The notes beneath the pieces are model-generated. The model ran no database searches and was not told where the DNA came from. It saw only the letters and a list, made by a program, of their open reading frames with translations. Below are positions 20,922 through 29,954 of a stretch of 64,000 nucleotides of DNA, one piece after another. The position numbers and the translations under genes were made by a program. Position 1 is the first letter of the stretch. Each line of letters opens with the position of its first letter. The stretch spans positions 92,879 through 156,878 of the forward strand of contig JAHCAT010000011.1 of the NCBI GenBank assembly GCA_019634735.1, written 5' to 3'. Source of the DNA: Lysobacterales bacterium (GTDB taxonomy: Bacteria > Pseudomonadota > Gammaproteobacteria > Xanthomonadales > UBA2363).

Positions 20922-23476
20922 GTTCTCCGCGGCATCACGCCGCGGCCTCATTGAAGCATGTACGCCTGCTGCGTCTCCAATGTGGAGCGCAGGTTCTCCG
21001 CGGCATCACGCCGCGGCCTCATTGAAGCAGCGGGTTGGCCCAGGTGACCGTGCCGGCGGCCAGGGTTCTCCGTGGCATCACGCCGCGGCCTCATTGAAGC
21101 ACCATGCCGCCAGCGGCGAAGGCCGGGAAACCGTTGGTTCTCCGCGGCATCACGCCGCGGCCTCATTGAAGCCTGCCGTGGCCGTCTCCGCCGAGCTGTC
21201 CCGCGTCGTTCTCCGCGGCATCACGCCGCGGCCTCATTGAAGCTAGTGATCCTGCCACGGGCCGCGCTCGGTCGCGTTGTTCTCCGCGGCTTCACGCCGC
21301 CGCCTCATTGAAGCATGCGCACCCTGCCCGAAATGAGCATGCGCAAGCACGTTCTCCGCGGCATCACGCCGCGGCCTCATTGAAGCGCGGTCGCGCTTGG
21401 CCTGGGCTGCGGCCTGGCGCTCGGGTTCTCCGCGGCATCACGCCGCGGCCTCATTGAAGCCGGAGCCTGTGTCCGTCGACGCCTTTGTGGTGATCGGTTC
21501 TCCGCGGCATCACGCCGCGGCCTCATTGAAGCGCGGACGCCTGGGACGGCACGCGGCACGAGGTCCGGGTTCTCCGCGGCATCACGCCGCGGCCTCATTG
21601 AAGCCGCTCGGGTGGCAGCCCCCAGGGCAGCTCGACGTGGTTCTCCGCGGCATCACGCCGCGGCCTCATTGAAGCTACATCGCGCCGTTCGCCAACAACC
21701 TGGCGCCCGTCGGTTCTCCGCGGCATCACGCCGCGGCCCCATTGAAGCCTTGAGGAGCGCACCAAGAAGACCCAGCAATCGGTCGTTCTCCGCGGAATCA
21801 CGCCGCGGCCTCATTGAAGCAACACGGCCCGGGACGAGTCCTACGCGCAACTGATCGTTCTCCGTGGCATCACGCCGCGGCCTTATTGAAGCACGCCGAT
21901 GCTGCGGTTCCTGAGCGGCAGCTCGCAGGGTTCTCCGCGGCATCACGCCGCGGCCTCATTGAAGCTGCGAGCCCTACCAGCCGCACGCCTGGCCGCGGCA
22001 GTGTTCTCCGCGGCATCACGCCGCGGCCTCATTGAAGCCGACGGCGACATCGGCTACCGCGCGCACCTTCCGACGTTCTCCGCGGCATCACGCCGCGGCC
22101 TCATTGAAGCGGGAGGATTGCGGATCGACTTGGCCCACGCCGCCAGGTTCTCCGCGGCATCACGCCGCGGCCTCATTGAAGCAGCGGGTTCGCCCAGGTG
22201 ACCGTGCCGGCGGCCAGGGTTCTCCGCGGCATCACGCCGCGGCCTCATTGAAGCCAGCAGCGCGTGACCTGCGCCGTCTGGACCGACACCGTTCTCCGCG
22301 GCATCACGCCGCGGCCTCATTGAAGCCGATCGACATACGTGCGTCCGCGGAAGTTGAACCGGTTCTCCGCGGCATCACGCCGCGGCCTCATTGAAGCCGG
22401 CCCTCACCGTCGATCCGCACGCTGATGCTGGGCGTTCTCCGCGGCCTCACGCCGCGGCCTCATTGAAGCGACCTGACCGTCTGGCAGCCTCGCCAGTAAC
22501 CGAAAGTTCTCCGCGGCATCACGCCGCGGCCTCATTGAAGCTGGCTGTCACCGTGGCGCGTCTTTCTTCGTGACGGCCGTTCTCCGCGGCATCACGCCGC
22601 GGCCTCATTGAAGCGCCGTCTGGTCCGCGACGTTGATCGCCGAGCGCCCCAGTTCTCCGCGGCATCACGCCGCGGCCTCATTGAAGCTCCCGGTCGCCGA
22701 TGATGACGCAGTGCAGATCGGGGTTCTCCGCGGCATCACGCCGCGGCCTCATTGAAGCCACTGCCCCGATGCCGGCTGGGTGCCCTGGGAGGAGTTCTCC
22801 GCGGCATCACGCCGCGGCCTCATTGAAGCAACGACCTGCACGCCGTCGAGGGCCTGCACGCCGTGTTCTCCGCGGCATCACGCCGCGGCCTCATTGAAGC
22901 ACCGGGGCGATGTCGCTGCCGATCGAATAGGGGCCGTTCTCCGCGGCATCACGCCGCGGCCTCATTGAAGCCTGCGCATCGGGCAGCCGCACAGGGCGCA
23001 CAGGCCCGTTCTCCGCGGCATCACGCCGCGGCCTCATTGAAGCACCAGCAGCAGGGACAGGCCGCCGATCACCACTGCGGTTCTCCGCGGCATCACGCCG
23101 CGGCCTCATTGAAGCGTGCCCGGCCTTGCTGCAACGACAGGCGTAGCAAGTGTTCTCCGCGGCATCACGCCGCGGCCTCATTGAAGCAGCACCGTCTTCT
23201 GCTCCGGGTCAGGGGAGCGGAACGTTCTCCGCGGCATCACGCCGCGGCCTCATTGAAGCGAGGTGTTGCCCCACGTCCAAGTGTGGTTGGTTCCGGTTCT
23301 CCGCGGCATCACGCCGCAGCCTCATTGAAGCATCTCCCAGGTGGCCGGTTGGCCCGTCCCCACGACGTTCTCCGCGGCATCATGCTGCGGCCTCATTGAA
23401 GCAATGGAAAGCCACATCGAGAGGATGGTCCTGCTGTTGCTTTTTCCGCGGCATCACGCCGCGGCCTCATTGCCCG
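20922..23476 (+). CRISPR. Type I-G CRISPR array, 36 repeats and 35 spacers
   Basis: The repeat is 36 bp, begins GTTCT and ends ATTGAAGC. Positions 6-24 form a perfect 7-bp hairpin, CCGCGGC-ATCAC-GCCGCGG. The period is 71-74 bp, giving spacers of 35-38 bp. Repeats start at 20922, 20993, 21065 and so on to 23367, with a decayed last copy at 23441-23476 that has lost its ends. Seven internal copies carry one or two changes (21065, 21279, 21713, 21785, 21857, 22434, 23296), and 23367 carries two. Spacer 2 (21029-21064) and spacer 18 (22183-22218) are identical except for one base. The decayed end lies away from the cas genes, so transcription should run left to right from the leader. The 8-base ATTGAAGC end would give the usual crRNA 5' handle. 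Confidence 0.99.
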
Positions 23477-23880
23477 TCCTCCAAGTCACAAGTTTGCGAC
23501 AGCAGGCCAACCCTTCGCGCAGCCATTCAATGTGCGTATGGCCTTGCCGAAGGCGGCGAGCCCGCCGGGCCTTCAAGACCGGAGCCGTCGTCGACAGCAG
23601 GCACGGAACGGCAACCGGCGGGTTCTCCGAGACGATATCGACAGGGTCAAGCCCGCACAAGCATCTGGGCGCCGTTCGCATGGTCGATGGGTCGCTGCGT
23701 TCCATCTGCAGGCCAGGCGGTAGGATGGACTTGGCCGGTACCGCCGAGCTGCGTGGTCCGCGGCGAGGGCGTACCGTTGGGCGCGACTCGCTCGGGCTGC
23801 GCTTGCATCTGCCTTGGGTGCAGGACCGGAGGGCGGTCCTGCACCCCTATTTCGTGTTGCCGCTGCAGGATCGATGCGAG
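23477..23880. other. Gene-free gap after the CRISPR array, 404 bp
   Basis: I searched this stretch for remains of cas1 or cas4 and found none. The short minus-strand frame at 23454-23705 runs into the last repeat and has no recognisable family features. Apart from a 12-bp hairpin at its right end, nothing is seen. It may be the scar of the lost adaptation module or the island boundary. Confidence 0.4.
23816..23846 (-). terminator. Hairpin after the secreted-protein gene
   Basis: GGGTGCAGGACC (23816-23827) and GGTCCTGCACCC (23835-23846) form a perfect 12-bp stem with a 7-base loop, 34 bases past the stop codon of the minus-strand gene at 23881. There is no following T run, so it may stabilise the mRNA end rather than terminate by itself. 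Confidence 0.45.
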
Positions 23881-24900
23881 CTATTCGAACCCATCCTCGA
23901 ACAGCGTGCCCATGCCGCGTGCCTGGAACACGGCGCTGCCCGGCGGTGTGTTGCCGGCAAGTTCGGCATTCCAGACGTGGTGGCCGTGGCGATTCGGGGC
24001 GAACACCACCTGCAGATCGCAGCCCTGGCCCGGTGCCAGGGCGAACGGCGGCGGGCCGCAGGTGCCGGGTAGGGCCTGGAAGCCGTCCGGCAGCGGCGAG
24101 GGCAGCAGGGCCAGCACCTGCCAGAGGGCGTTGCCGGCGTTGCTCAGACTGACCGTCTGCGGCGGCGAGCTGGCGTCGATGTCGACGGCGCCCATGTCCA
24201 GGGTCTGCGGCGCCACCACCGGGACCGGTGCAGCGATGCCCTGGGCGTTCAGGCGGACCAGCCAGGTGCCGTCGCCGTTGCCGCCGAACAGCGCAGCGCG
24301 CACCGGGGCAACGGGAAACTGCGCCAGGGCGAGGCCAGTGGGATCGACCGCCATGCCGTTGTTGCTGCCGGCCACGAAGGCGTGATCGTTGGGCGGATAG
24401 GGCGGGACGCTGTCGGTGCCGTCGGTATCGATGCTGGCGACGCGGAACTGGCCCTGGTAGTCGACGATCGCGCCCGCGAACACCACCTCGCCGGCGGCCA
24501 GCGTCACCGGCAACGCCAGCGGCACCGTACTGAAGGAATTGGTGCCCGAGTTGACCACCACGCCCTGCCCGGAGGCCAGCACCACGGCGTCGTCGGGGTC
24601 GCCATCCTGGTTGAAGTCGTACCAGAGATAGACCGTGACCGGTGTGCCGTTCGGTATGTTGTCGCTGGCCAGCGGGTCGGCGCCGTAGGCCAGACGCACC
24701 GCCGTGATGATCTCGTTGCCGGCGGTGATCACGAAGCGGTTGAGCCAGGCGATGGAATTGCTGCCTGTGGCCTGGATGCCGATGCCGTTTTCCTTGACGC
24801 CGTCGTCGAGCCGGTATTCGTCGATGGCGCCGGCGGCGGCCGGACCGAGTGCCGCGACCGCGAACAGGATGCGGAGCGGGTGGGCGGGATGGCGCCGCAT
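23881..24900 (-). CDS. Secreted beta-rich protein with FxDGFE C-terminal tail
   Basis: A 339-residue exported protein. The start at 24900 gives a normal signal peptide (MRRHPAHPLRILFAVAALG, cleavage after AGA); the ATG at 24996 would add 32 Arg/Pro-rich residues. The first domain (about 25-215) contains VYLWYDFNQDGDPDDAVVL, a phrase of calcium-binding-like or surface proteins. The second (about 225-325) resembles an Ig-like/ASH-type module of the choice-of-anchor kind (DASSPPQTVSLSNAGN, then PFALAPGQGCDLQVVFAP). The protein ends GTLFEDGFE, the tail also seen in two other secreted proteins here. Probably a surface or secreted protein; no enzymatic motif is seen. Confidence 0.78.
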   Translation of the reverse strand: MRRHPAHPLRILFAVAALGPAAAGAIDEYRLDDGVKENGIGIQATGSNSIAWLNRFVITAGNEIITAVRLAYGADPLASDNIPNGTPVTVYLWYDFNQDGDPDDAVVLASGQGVVVNSGTNSFSTVPLALPVTLAAGEVVFAGAIVDYQGQFRVASIDTDGTDSVPPYPPNDHAFVAGSNNGMAVDPTGLALAQFPVAPVRAALFGGNGDGTWLVRLNAQGIAAPVPVVAPQTLDMGAVDIDASSPPQTVSLSNAGNALWQVLALLPSPLPDGFQALPGTCGPPPFALAPGQGCDLQVVFAPNRHGHHVWNAELAGNTPPGSAVFQARGMGTLFEDGFE

Positions 24901-25173
24901 GCGGGCCTCCGTGGCGGCGCGCGGCCGCGGCCTGGTGCCGGCCCGGGGCGGCCGACCCCTCGATCCGGGGATACTCCTGTGGCCCGGGCCCGTCAAGTGT
25001 CGACGCGGCAGCGCCCCGTTCGTGGGCGCGCCAATAGGCGTGTCGTCGGGCTCGGGGCACGACCGCCCGCTCTCGAAGAGCGATGACGGAACGGCTGTCC
25101 GGGCAACGGACCGCGCCTTGGCCCGGCGATCCGGAACCCCCTCGCTTGGCAGGGTCCGGGATGTCCCGCGCGC

Positions 25174-25716
25174 TCAGCCGCCGCGCATCGCCAGCAGCGC
25201 CACGGCAGTGGCCAGGGCCAGGCCCGCGACCAGCAGCAGCGGCCAGCCCCGGCGGCCGCTGCCCACAGGGGCGGCATCGGCGGGGTCGAGCGCCGGTTCG
25301 CCGTGCAGCAGCCCTACGAAGCTGTCCAGGGTGGCGGCGTCGAAGGCGAAGGGGTCGAAGCGGTCCTGACCGGCCTGCGCCAGCAGGGCGCGCACGTCAG
25401 CGGCCGAAGGCACGAACTTCATCGACCAGGAGGCGAAGCTGGCCTCCTCGATGGCCTGCGAGCGCACCACGGTGAAGCGCTGGTGGCGCGGGTCGCGGGC
25501 CAGGCGCTGGACCAGGGACTCGACCGCGGCGCGCGGGCCTTCCAGCACCTGCAGGAAGTGGCCGTCGGCGTAATGCAGGGCGCCGACGATGCCGCTGCGC
25601 GCGTTGTTGCGTCGCGACTGCGACAGGATCCGCGCGACCTCGGGATGGATGCCCTCGCCGCGGTCGGCGTCGAAGCTGGCCTGGCTGAGGTAGACGATGC
25701 GGACGAGGTCGGACAT
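25174..25716 (-). CDS. BLUF-domain blue-light sensor with C-terminal membrane anchor
   Basis: A 180-residue protein. Residues 4-100 are a BLUF flavin photoreceptor domain: the signalling Tyr is in RIVYLSQ (Tyr9), the conserved Asn in RRNNARSGIVGAL (Asn38), and the Gln in HFLQVLEG (Gln56), with the Trp/Met pair in FASWSMKF. These correspond to Tyr21, Asn45 and Gln63 of AppA. Residues about 155-178 form one hydrophobic helix (WPLLLVAGLALATAVALLA) with no further domain, so the sensor is probably tail-anchored in the inner membrane facing the cytosol. There is no GGDEF or EAL output domain, so it must act through a partner. It stands alone between unrelated genes. Confidence 0.9.
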   Translation of the reverse strand: MSDLVRIVYLSQASFDADRGEGIHPEVARILSQSRRNNARSGIVGALHYADGHFLQVLEGPRAAVESLVQRLARDPRHQRFTVVRSQAIEEASFASWSMKFVPSAADVRALLAQAGQDRFDPFAFDAATLDSFVGLLHGEPALDPADAAPVGSGRRGWPLLLVAGLALATAVALLAMRGG

Positions 25717-25839
25717 GGGCGCGCTTCGCAGGGGGCCGGCGATTCTCGCCGGCGCCGGTGTCTGCGGACCGTCCAGGATGCGTCGCGATCACGTGCAGGG
25801 CGCGCCGTCCGGCCTGGCCGGCGCGCCGCGCCGTTGCCC

Positions 25840-26421
25840 TCACGCCGCCCGCGGCAGCACGGCCGGCAGCTCGGCCAGGGCCTGGTCGAGCGCCTGCACG
25901 CGCTGCTGCGGCGACAGGTTGACGCCCTGGGCGCGCACCACCTCGATGTCGGTGATGCCCAGGAAGCCGAGCACGAAGCGCAGGTAGCTCTCCTGGAAAT
26001 CGCTGGCGCCGCCGGGCGCGTGGACGCCGCCCTGGCTGATCGCCAGGATCGCCCGCTTGCCGCGCGCCAGGCCCTCGGCGCCCTTCTCGGTATAGCGGAA
26101 GGTGGTGCCGGCGACCGCGATGCGGTCGATCCAGGCTTTCAGGGTCGAGGGCACGCTGAAGTTGTACATGGGCGCGCCGATCACCAGCACGTCGGCAGCG
26201 AGGAAGTCGGCCAGCGCCGCCTGCGCGCGGGCGGTCTCGGCCGGGTCGGCCTGGGCCAGGCTGGCGGCGGTCAGATGCGGCAGCGGCTCGGCATCCAGGT
26301 CCCAGCGCAGCACCTCCAGGGCCGGGTCGGCGGTCCGGAAGCGCGCGACCACGGCGGCGGTGAGGGTGCGGGTGACGCTGTTCTCGCCCAGCGCGCTGGC
26401 GTCGATGTGCAGCAGTTTCAT
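25840..26421 (-). CDS. azoR: FMN-dependent NADH-azoreductase
   Basis: A 193-residue flavodoxin-fold NAD(P)H oxidoreductase that reduces azo and quinone compounds in the cytosol. Seen: N-terminal LLHIDASALGENSVTRTL (FMN phosphate loop), GAPMYNFSVPSTLKAWID, and AGTTFRYTEKGAEGL, all standard for AzoR. Length matches the family (about 200). The start MKLLHID at 26421 has a GGAG site nine bases upstream; a TTG at 26433 is less likely. It diverges from a LysR-type regulator gene, with a LysR-box palindrome between them, so it is probably induced by quinone or electrophile stress through that regulator. Confidence 0.93.
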   Translation of the reverse strand: MKLLHIDASALGENSVTRTLTAAVVARFRTADPALEVLRWDLDAEPLPHLTAASLAQADPAETARAQAALADFLAADVLVIGAPMYNFSVPSTLKAWIDRIAVAGTTFRYTEKGAEGLARGKRAILAISQGGVHAPGGASDFQESYLRFVLGFLGITDIEVVRAQGVNLSPQQRVQALDQALAELPAVLPRAA

Positions 26422-26509
26422 TGCGGGCTCCAATAGCTGGATAGGTGCCCTTCAATCTATGGGTGTAAACAATCCCCGATAAGGCGGGAAAAATGCGATC
26501 CTGCGTTCC

Positions 26510-26524
26510 ATTGATGGGGTCAAT
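26510..26524. promoter_or_regulatory. LysR-box palindrome between azoR and its regulator
   Basis: ATTGA-N5-TCAAT is a perfect 5+5 inverted repeat containing the T-N11-A core of LysR-type binding sites. It lies 23 bases before the regulator start and about 90 bases before azoR, a typical position for a shared divergent operator. Confidence 0.55.
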
Positions 26525-26547
26525 CCGCGGCCCGCAGGAACCCAGCC

Positions 26548-27498
26548 ATGCCGATCCCCGATCCCGCGCCCGACCTGGATGCCCTGTACTACTACGCCAA
26601 GGTGGTCGAGCACGGCGGCTTCGCGGCTGCGGGACGGGCCCTGGACATCCCGAAGTCCCGGCTGTCGCGCCATGTCGATGCCCTGGAGCGCCGTCTGGGC
26701 GTGCGCCTGCTGCAGCGCTCGACGCGGCGCTTCGTCGTGACCGACCTGGGCCGGGAGATGTACGGCCATGCCCAGGCGATGCTGGCCCAGGCCGAAGCCG
26801 CCTTCGAGGTCGTCGAGTCGGCCAGTGCCCAGCCGCGCGGCCTGTTGCGCGTCGCCTGCCCGGTGGCGGTGGCCTCGACGATGCTGGCGCCGGTGCTGCC
26901 GCGCTTTCTCGCCGCGCATCCCGATGTGCGGCTGGCGCTGGAGGTCGACAACCGGCGCGTCGACGTGCTCGCCGAGGGCTTTGATGTGGCGCTGCGCGTG
27001 CGCACGGTGCCGAGCGGCGAGGACGGCCTGGTGATGCGCCGCTTCGCCGACCTGCACGAAGTGCTGGTGGCAAGCCCGGGCTGGCTCGACCAGGCCGGCC
27101 GACCGGCCCATCCGCGCGCGTTGCAGGACCTGCCGACGCTGAGCTTCATCCCTGCGCCCGAGCGGCAGGTCTGGCACCTGCGACACGTGGCGGGCGAGGA
27201 GGCCGAGGTGGCGCTCCGGCCGCGCCTGCGCTGCCATCAGTTCGACGTGGTGCTGGCCGCGGCGCAGGACGGTCTGGGGGTCGCCCTGCTGCCGCGCAGC
27301 GTGGCCGCGGAGGGCTTCACCAGCGGTCGCCTGGAGCAGGTGCTGCCCGACTGGAGCCTGCCACAGGGCGTGTTCCACGCCGTGTTCCCGCACCGTCGCG
27401 GCCTGCTGCCGGCGGTGCGGGCGTTCATCGACTTCCTGGCCGAGACCATGCCGGTGGCGGCGCTGTCGCAACCGGACAGTCAGTGCCCAGAGACCTAG
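26548..27498 (+). CDS. LysR-type transcriptional regulator, divergent to azoR
   Basis: A 316-residue regulator. The winged helix-turn-helix is at residues 8-65 (ALYYYAKVVEHGGFAAAG, then IPKSRLSRHVDALERRLG and LLQRSTRRFVVT). The effector-binding domain (about 95-300) has the usual RGLLRVACPVAVA entry and GLGVALLPRSVA near residue 245. Divergent LysR regulators of this subgroup usually control the adjacent flavin reductase or quinone-stress gene, here azoR. The effector is unknown. Confidence 0.92.
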   Translation: MPIPDPAPDLDALYYYAKVVEHGGFAAAGRALDIPKSRLSRHVDALERRLGVRLLQRSTRRFVVTDLGREMYGHAQAMLAQAEAAFEVVESASAQPRGLLRVACPVAVASTMLAPVLPRFLAAHPDVRLALEVDNRRVDVLAEGFDVALRVRTVPSGEDGLVMRRFADLHEVLVASPGWLDQAGRPAHPRALQDLPTLSFIPAPERQVWHLRHVAGEEAEVALRPRLRCHQFDVVLAAAQDGLGVALLPRSVAAEGFTSGRLEQVLPDWSLPQGVFHAVFPHRRGLLPAVRAFIDFLAETMPVAALSQPDSQCPET

Positions 27499-27628
27499 GC
27501 TGTCGCCTTCCGTTGCGCGCAATGCTCGGCAGAGCGCCTGCCATCCAGGAACGTGGGTCCACGCGATGCGTGGAAGGGGTGTCCTCGCCGCAGCGGGCTT
27601 TCTGGCGACCGGGTTCCCTCTCCCCCGG

Positions 27629-27863
27629 CCCCTCCCCCGCGCGCGGGGGAGGGGAGAAGTGAGGCGCCGTGGCAAGGGCCTTGCGATCGTGCGTCGGGAC
27701 TCGGGACTCGGGACTCGGGACTCGGGACTCGGGAATCGGGAATCGGGAATCGGGAGGCGGGAGGCGGGAGGCGGGAAGCGGGAAGCCGGAAGCGGGAAGC
27801 GGGAAGCGGGAAGCGGGAAGCGGGGCGTGATCAGCTCCCCTCTCCCGCGGTGCGGGAGAGGGG
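27629..27863. repeat. Composite repeat: heptamer array between two GC hairpins
   Basis: Eighteen tandem 7-bp units occupy 27694-27819, drifting from TCGGGAC (x5) to TCGGGAA (x3) and then GCGGGAG/GCGGGAA. On the left is a perfect 26-bp palindrome (27629-27654, arm CCCCTCCCCCGCG). On the right is a 12-bp hairpin (27837-27863, arm CCCCTCTCCCGC, loop GGT). It fills the gap (27499-27954) between the converging LysR and MacB-type genes. A related heptamer array lies at 35316-35378. Open frames across it encode only repeat-derived peptides and are not genes. Confidence 0.85.
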
Positions 27864-27954
27864 TTGGGGGAGAGGGCGGCCCCGTCCAGGGCGCGTTCGA
27901 TTCTCCGGCCGGGACATCCGGTCCGTTCCGCCGGTGTGCCAACGGGGCGCGAGC

Positions 27955-29232
27955 CTACATGCGCAGTGCTTCGATGGGATCCAGCCGCGAGGCCTTGCGG
28001 GCGGGGTAGTAGCCGAAGAACAGGCCGGTGGCCACGGAAAATCCGGTGGCCATCAGGATCACGTTGTGGTCGAGCGCCACCGGCAGGTCGGTGAAGCGGG
28101 CGGTGGCCAGGGCGCCGGCGACGCCGATCGCGATGCCGATCGCGCCGCCGCCCAGGGAGATGATCATCGCCTCGGCCAGGAACTGCCGGCGCACCGAGGA
28201 CGGCCCGCCGCCGACCGCCATGCGCAGGCCGATCTCGCGGATCCGTTCGGTCACCGAGACCAGCATGATGTTCATGATGCCGATGCCGCCGACCAGCAGC
28301 GAGATCGAGGCCACCGCGCCCAGCAGCAGCGACATCAGCCGCGTGGTCTGGGTGCGGGTGGCGACCATCTGCGAGAGGTTGCGCACGCTGAAGTCGTCCT
28401 CGGCACCCGGCTGGATGCGGTGACGCTGGCGCAGCAGGGTGGTGATTTCCTCCTGCACGAATTCCAGGTCCTCGGCACGCGCGACGGTGACGGTGATCTG
28501 GTTGACGCGGTCGGTGGGCATCAGCACCGCCGGCCGACCGGCGGCGGAGGCCGCCGCGGAGGCCGCGGCAGCCGCCGGCCCGAGCAGGCGGCGGCGCGCG
28601 GTGTCCAGCGGCACCATCACGACATCGTCGGCGTCGCCGCCCCAGCCGGTCTGGCCCTTGGCCGCCAGCACGCCGACCACGATCATCGGCACCTGGGCAA
28701 TGCGCACGGTGGCACCGACCGCCTCGCCCTCGCCGAACAGCTCGCGGCGCACCGTGGCGCCCAGCACCACCGATTTGCCGGCGCTTGCGAAGTCGCGTGC
28801 GGTAAAGCCCTCACCTTCGGCCAGCTGCCAGTCGTTGACCGTCTTGAAGTCCTCGCTGACGCCCTGCCAGCTGGTCGACCAGTTGCGCTCGGCGAACACC
28901 ACCTGTCCGCCGCCGCGGACGCTCGCGGCGACGTACTGGATCTCGGGGATCTCGTCGCGGATCGCCTCCATGTCGCCGGTGGTCAGCGACGGCAGCGAAC
29001 CGGCGGCCATGCGGGCCCCGCCGCCGCGACCTCCGCCCGAGAACACCTCCAGCCGGTTGGAACCCAGGCTGGCCATGATCCGGTCGAGTTCCGACTGCGT
29101 GCCCTGGCCGACCGAGACCATGACGATCACCGCGGCAATGCCGATGATCACGCCCAGGGCGGTGAGGATGCTGCGCAGCCAGTTGCCGCGCAGAGCGAAC
29201 AGGGCCATGCCCAGGATGTCGGTGTGCTTCAT
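27955..29232 (-). CDS. MacB-type ABC transporter permease
   Basis: A 425-residue inner-membrane permease of the MacB/FtsX (type VII ABC) class, here without its own ATPase domain. Seen: an N-terminal helix at about 20-42 (SILTALGVIIGIAAVIVMVSV), a long periplasmic MacB_PCD domain (about 45-290), then three helices (about 300-400), with the typical VGGIGIMNIMLVSVTERIREIG before helix 3 and GYYPARKASRLDPIEAL at the end. An Ala-rich insert (about 217-229, AAAAASAAASAA) in the periplasmic part is unusual. The start overlaps the stop of the ATPase gene (29229-29232). Confidence 0.92.
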   Translation of the reverse strand: MKHTDILGMALFALRGNWLRSILTALGVIIGIAAVIVMVSVGQGTQSELDRIMASLGSNRLEVFSGGGRGGGARMAAGSLPSLTTGDMEAIRDEIPEIQYVAASVRGGGQVVFAERNWSTSWQGVSEDFKTVNDWQLAEGEGFTARDFASAGKSVVLGATVRRELFGEGEAVGATVRIAQVPMIVVGVLAAKGQTGWGGDADDVVMVPLDTARRRLLGPAAAAASAAASAAGRPAVLMPTDRVNQITVTVARAEDLEFVQEEITTLLRQRHRIQPGAEDDFSVRNLSQMVATRTQTTRLMSLLLGAVASISLLVGGIGIMNIMLVSVTERIREIGLRMAVGGGPSSVRRQFLAEAMIISLGGGAIGIAIGVAGALATARFTDLPVALDHNVILMATGFSVATGLFFGYYPARKASRLDPIEALRM

Positions 29233-29954
29233 GGCTGGACCTCGGCGCCGCCTTCGACCAGGCGGCCGTCGCGGATGGTCAGGGTGCGGTCGGCGTGGCC
29301 GGCGACCTCGGCTTCGTGGGTGATCAGCACCACCGTGTGGCCGGCGTCGCGCAGGCGTTCGAACAGCGCCAGGATTTCCTCGCCGGTGCGCGAGTCGAGC
29401 GCGCCGGTGGGTTCGTCGGCGAGCAGCACCGGCGGTGCGTTGATCAGGGCCCGGGCGATCGCGACGCGCTGCTGCTGGCCGCCGGACAGCTCGGTGGGCC
29501 GATGCCCGGCGCGATCGGCCAGGCCGACATCGGCGAGTGCCTGGCGGGCGATCGGCTCGCGCTGCGCGCGCGGCACGCCCGCGTAGACCAGGGGCAGCAT
29601 GACGTTCTCCAGCGCGCTCATCCTGGGCAACAGGTGGAAGCCCTGGAACACGAAGCCGATCTTGGCCAGGCGCAGGCGCGCGCGCTGCTCGGCGTCGAGC
29701 GTCGCGACATCGACGCCGTCGCACAGGTAGCGGCCCTCGCTGGGCGTGTCCAGGCAGCCGATCAGGTTCATCAGGGTCGACTTGCCGGACCCCGACGGGC
29801 CCATGATGGCGACGAACTCGCCGCCGTCGATGCGGAAGCTGACATCGGCCAGTGCACGCACCTCACCGGGAGAGCCCGGGTTGTAGACCTTGCCCAGGTG
29901 TTCGACCTGGATCACCGGAACGGGCGCCTCGGGGCGCGGGCCACCGGCGTCCAT
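29229..29954 (-). CDS. MacB/LolD-type ABC transporter ATPase
   Basis: A 241-residue nucleotide-binding subunit. Walker A is GPSGSGKST near residue 53, the Q-loop is FVFQGFHLLP near 101, the signature is LSGGQQQR near 157, Walker B is VLLADEPTGALD near 178, and the switch His is in VLITHE near 211. It pairs with the separate permease downstream and the adaptor upstream. The stop and start codons of the neighbours touch or overlap, so the three form one operon in the order adaptor, ATPase, permease. Confidence 0.95.
   Translation of the reverse strand: MDAGGPRPEAPVPVIQVEHLGKVYNPGSPGEVRALADVSFRIDGGEFVAIMGPSGSGKSTLMNLIGCLDTPSEGRYLCDGVDVATLDAEQRARLRLAKIGFVFQGFHLLPRMSALENVMLPLVYAGVPRAQREPIARQALADVGLADRAGHRPTELSGGQQQRVAIARALINAPPVLLADEPTGALDSRTGEEILALFERLRDAGHTVVLITHEAEVAGHADRTLTIRDGRLVEGGAEVQP

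Noticed and set aside
20917..23399. Chains of open frames across the CRISPR array encoding repeated SPRHHAAASLK peptides
   Set aside because: They are translations of the CRISPR repeat, with no start signals and no variation other than spacers.
23454..23705. Minus-strand 83-residue frame after the array as a possible cas4/cas1 remnant
   Set aside because: It runs into the last repeat, has no Cas1 or Cas4 motif and no ribosome site.
27553..28009. Open frames with Arg/Glu/Gly/Ser repeat peptides
   Set aside because: They arise from the heptamer DNA repeat, which stays open in all frames; they are not proteins.
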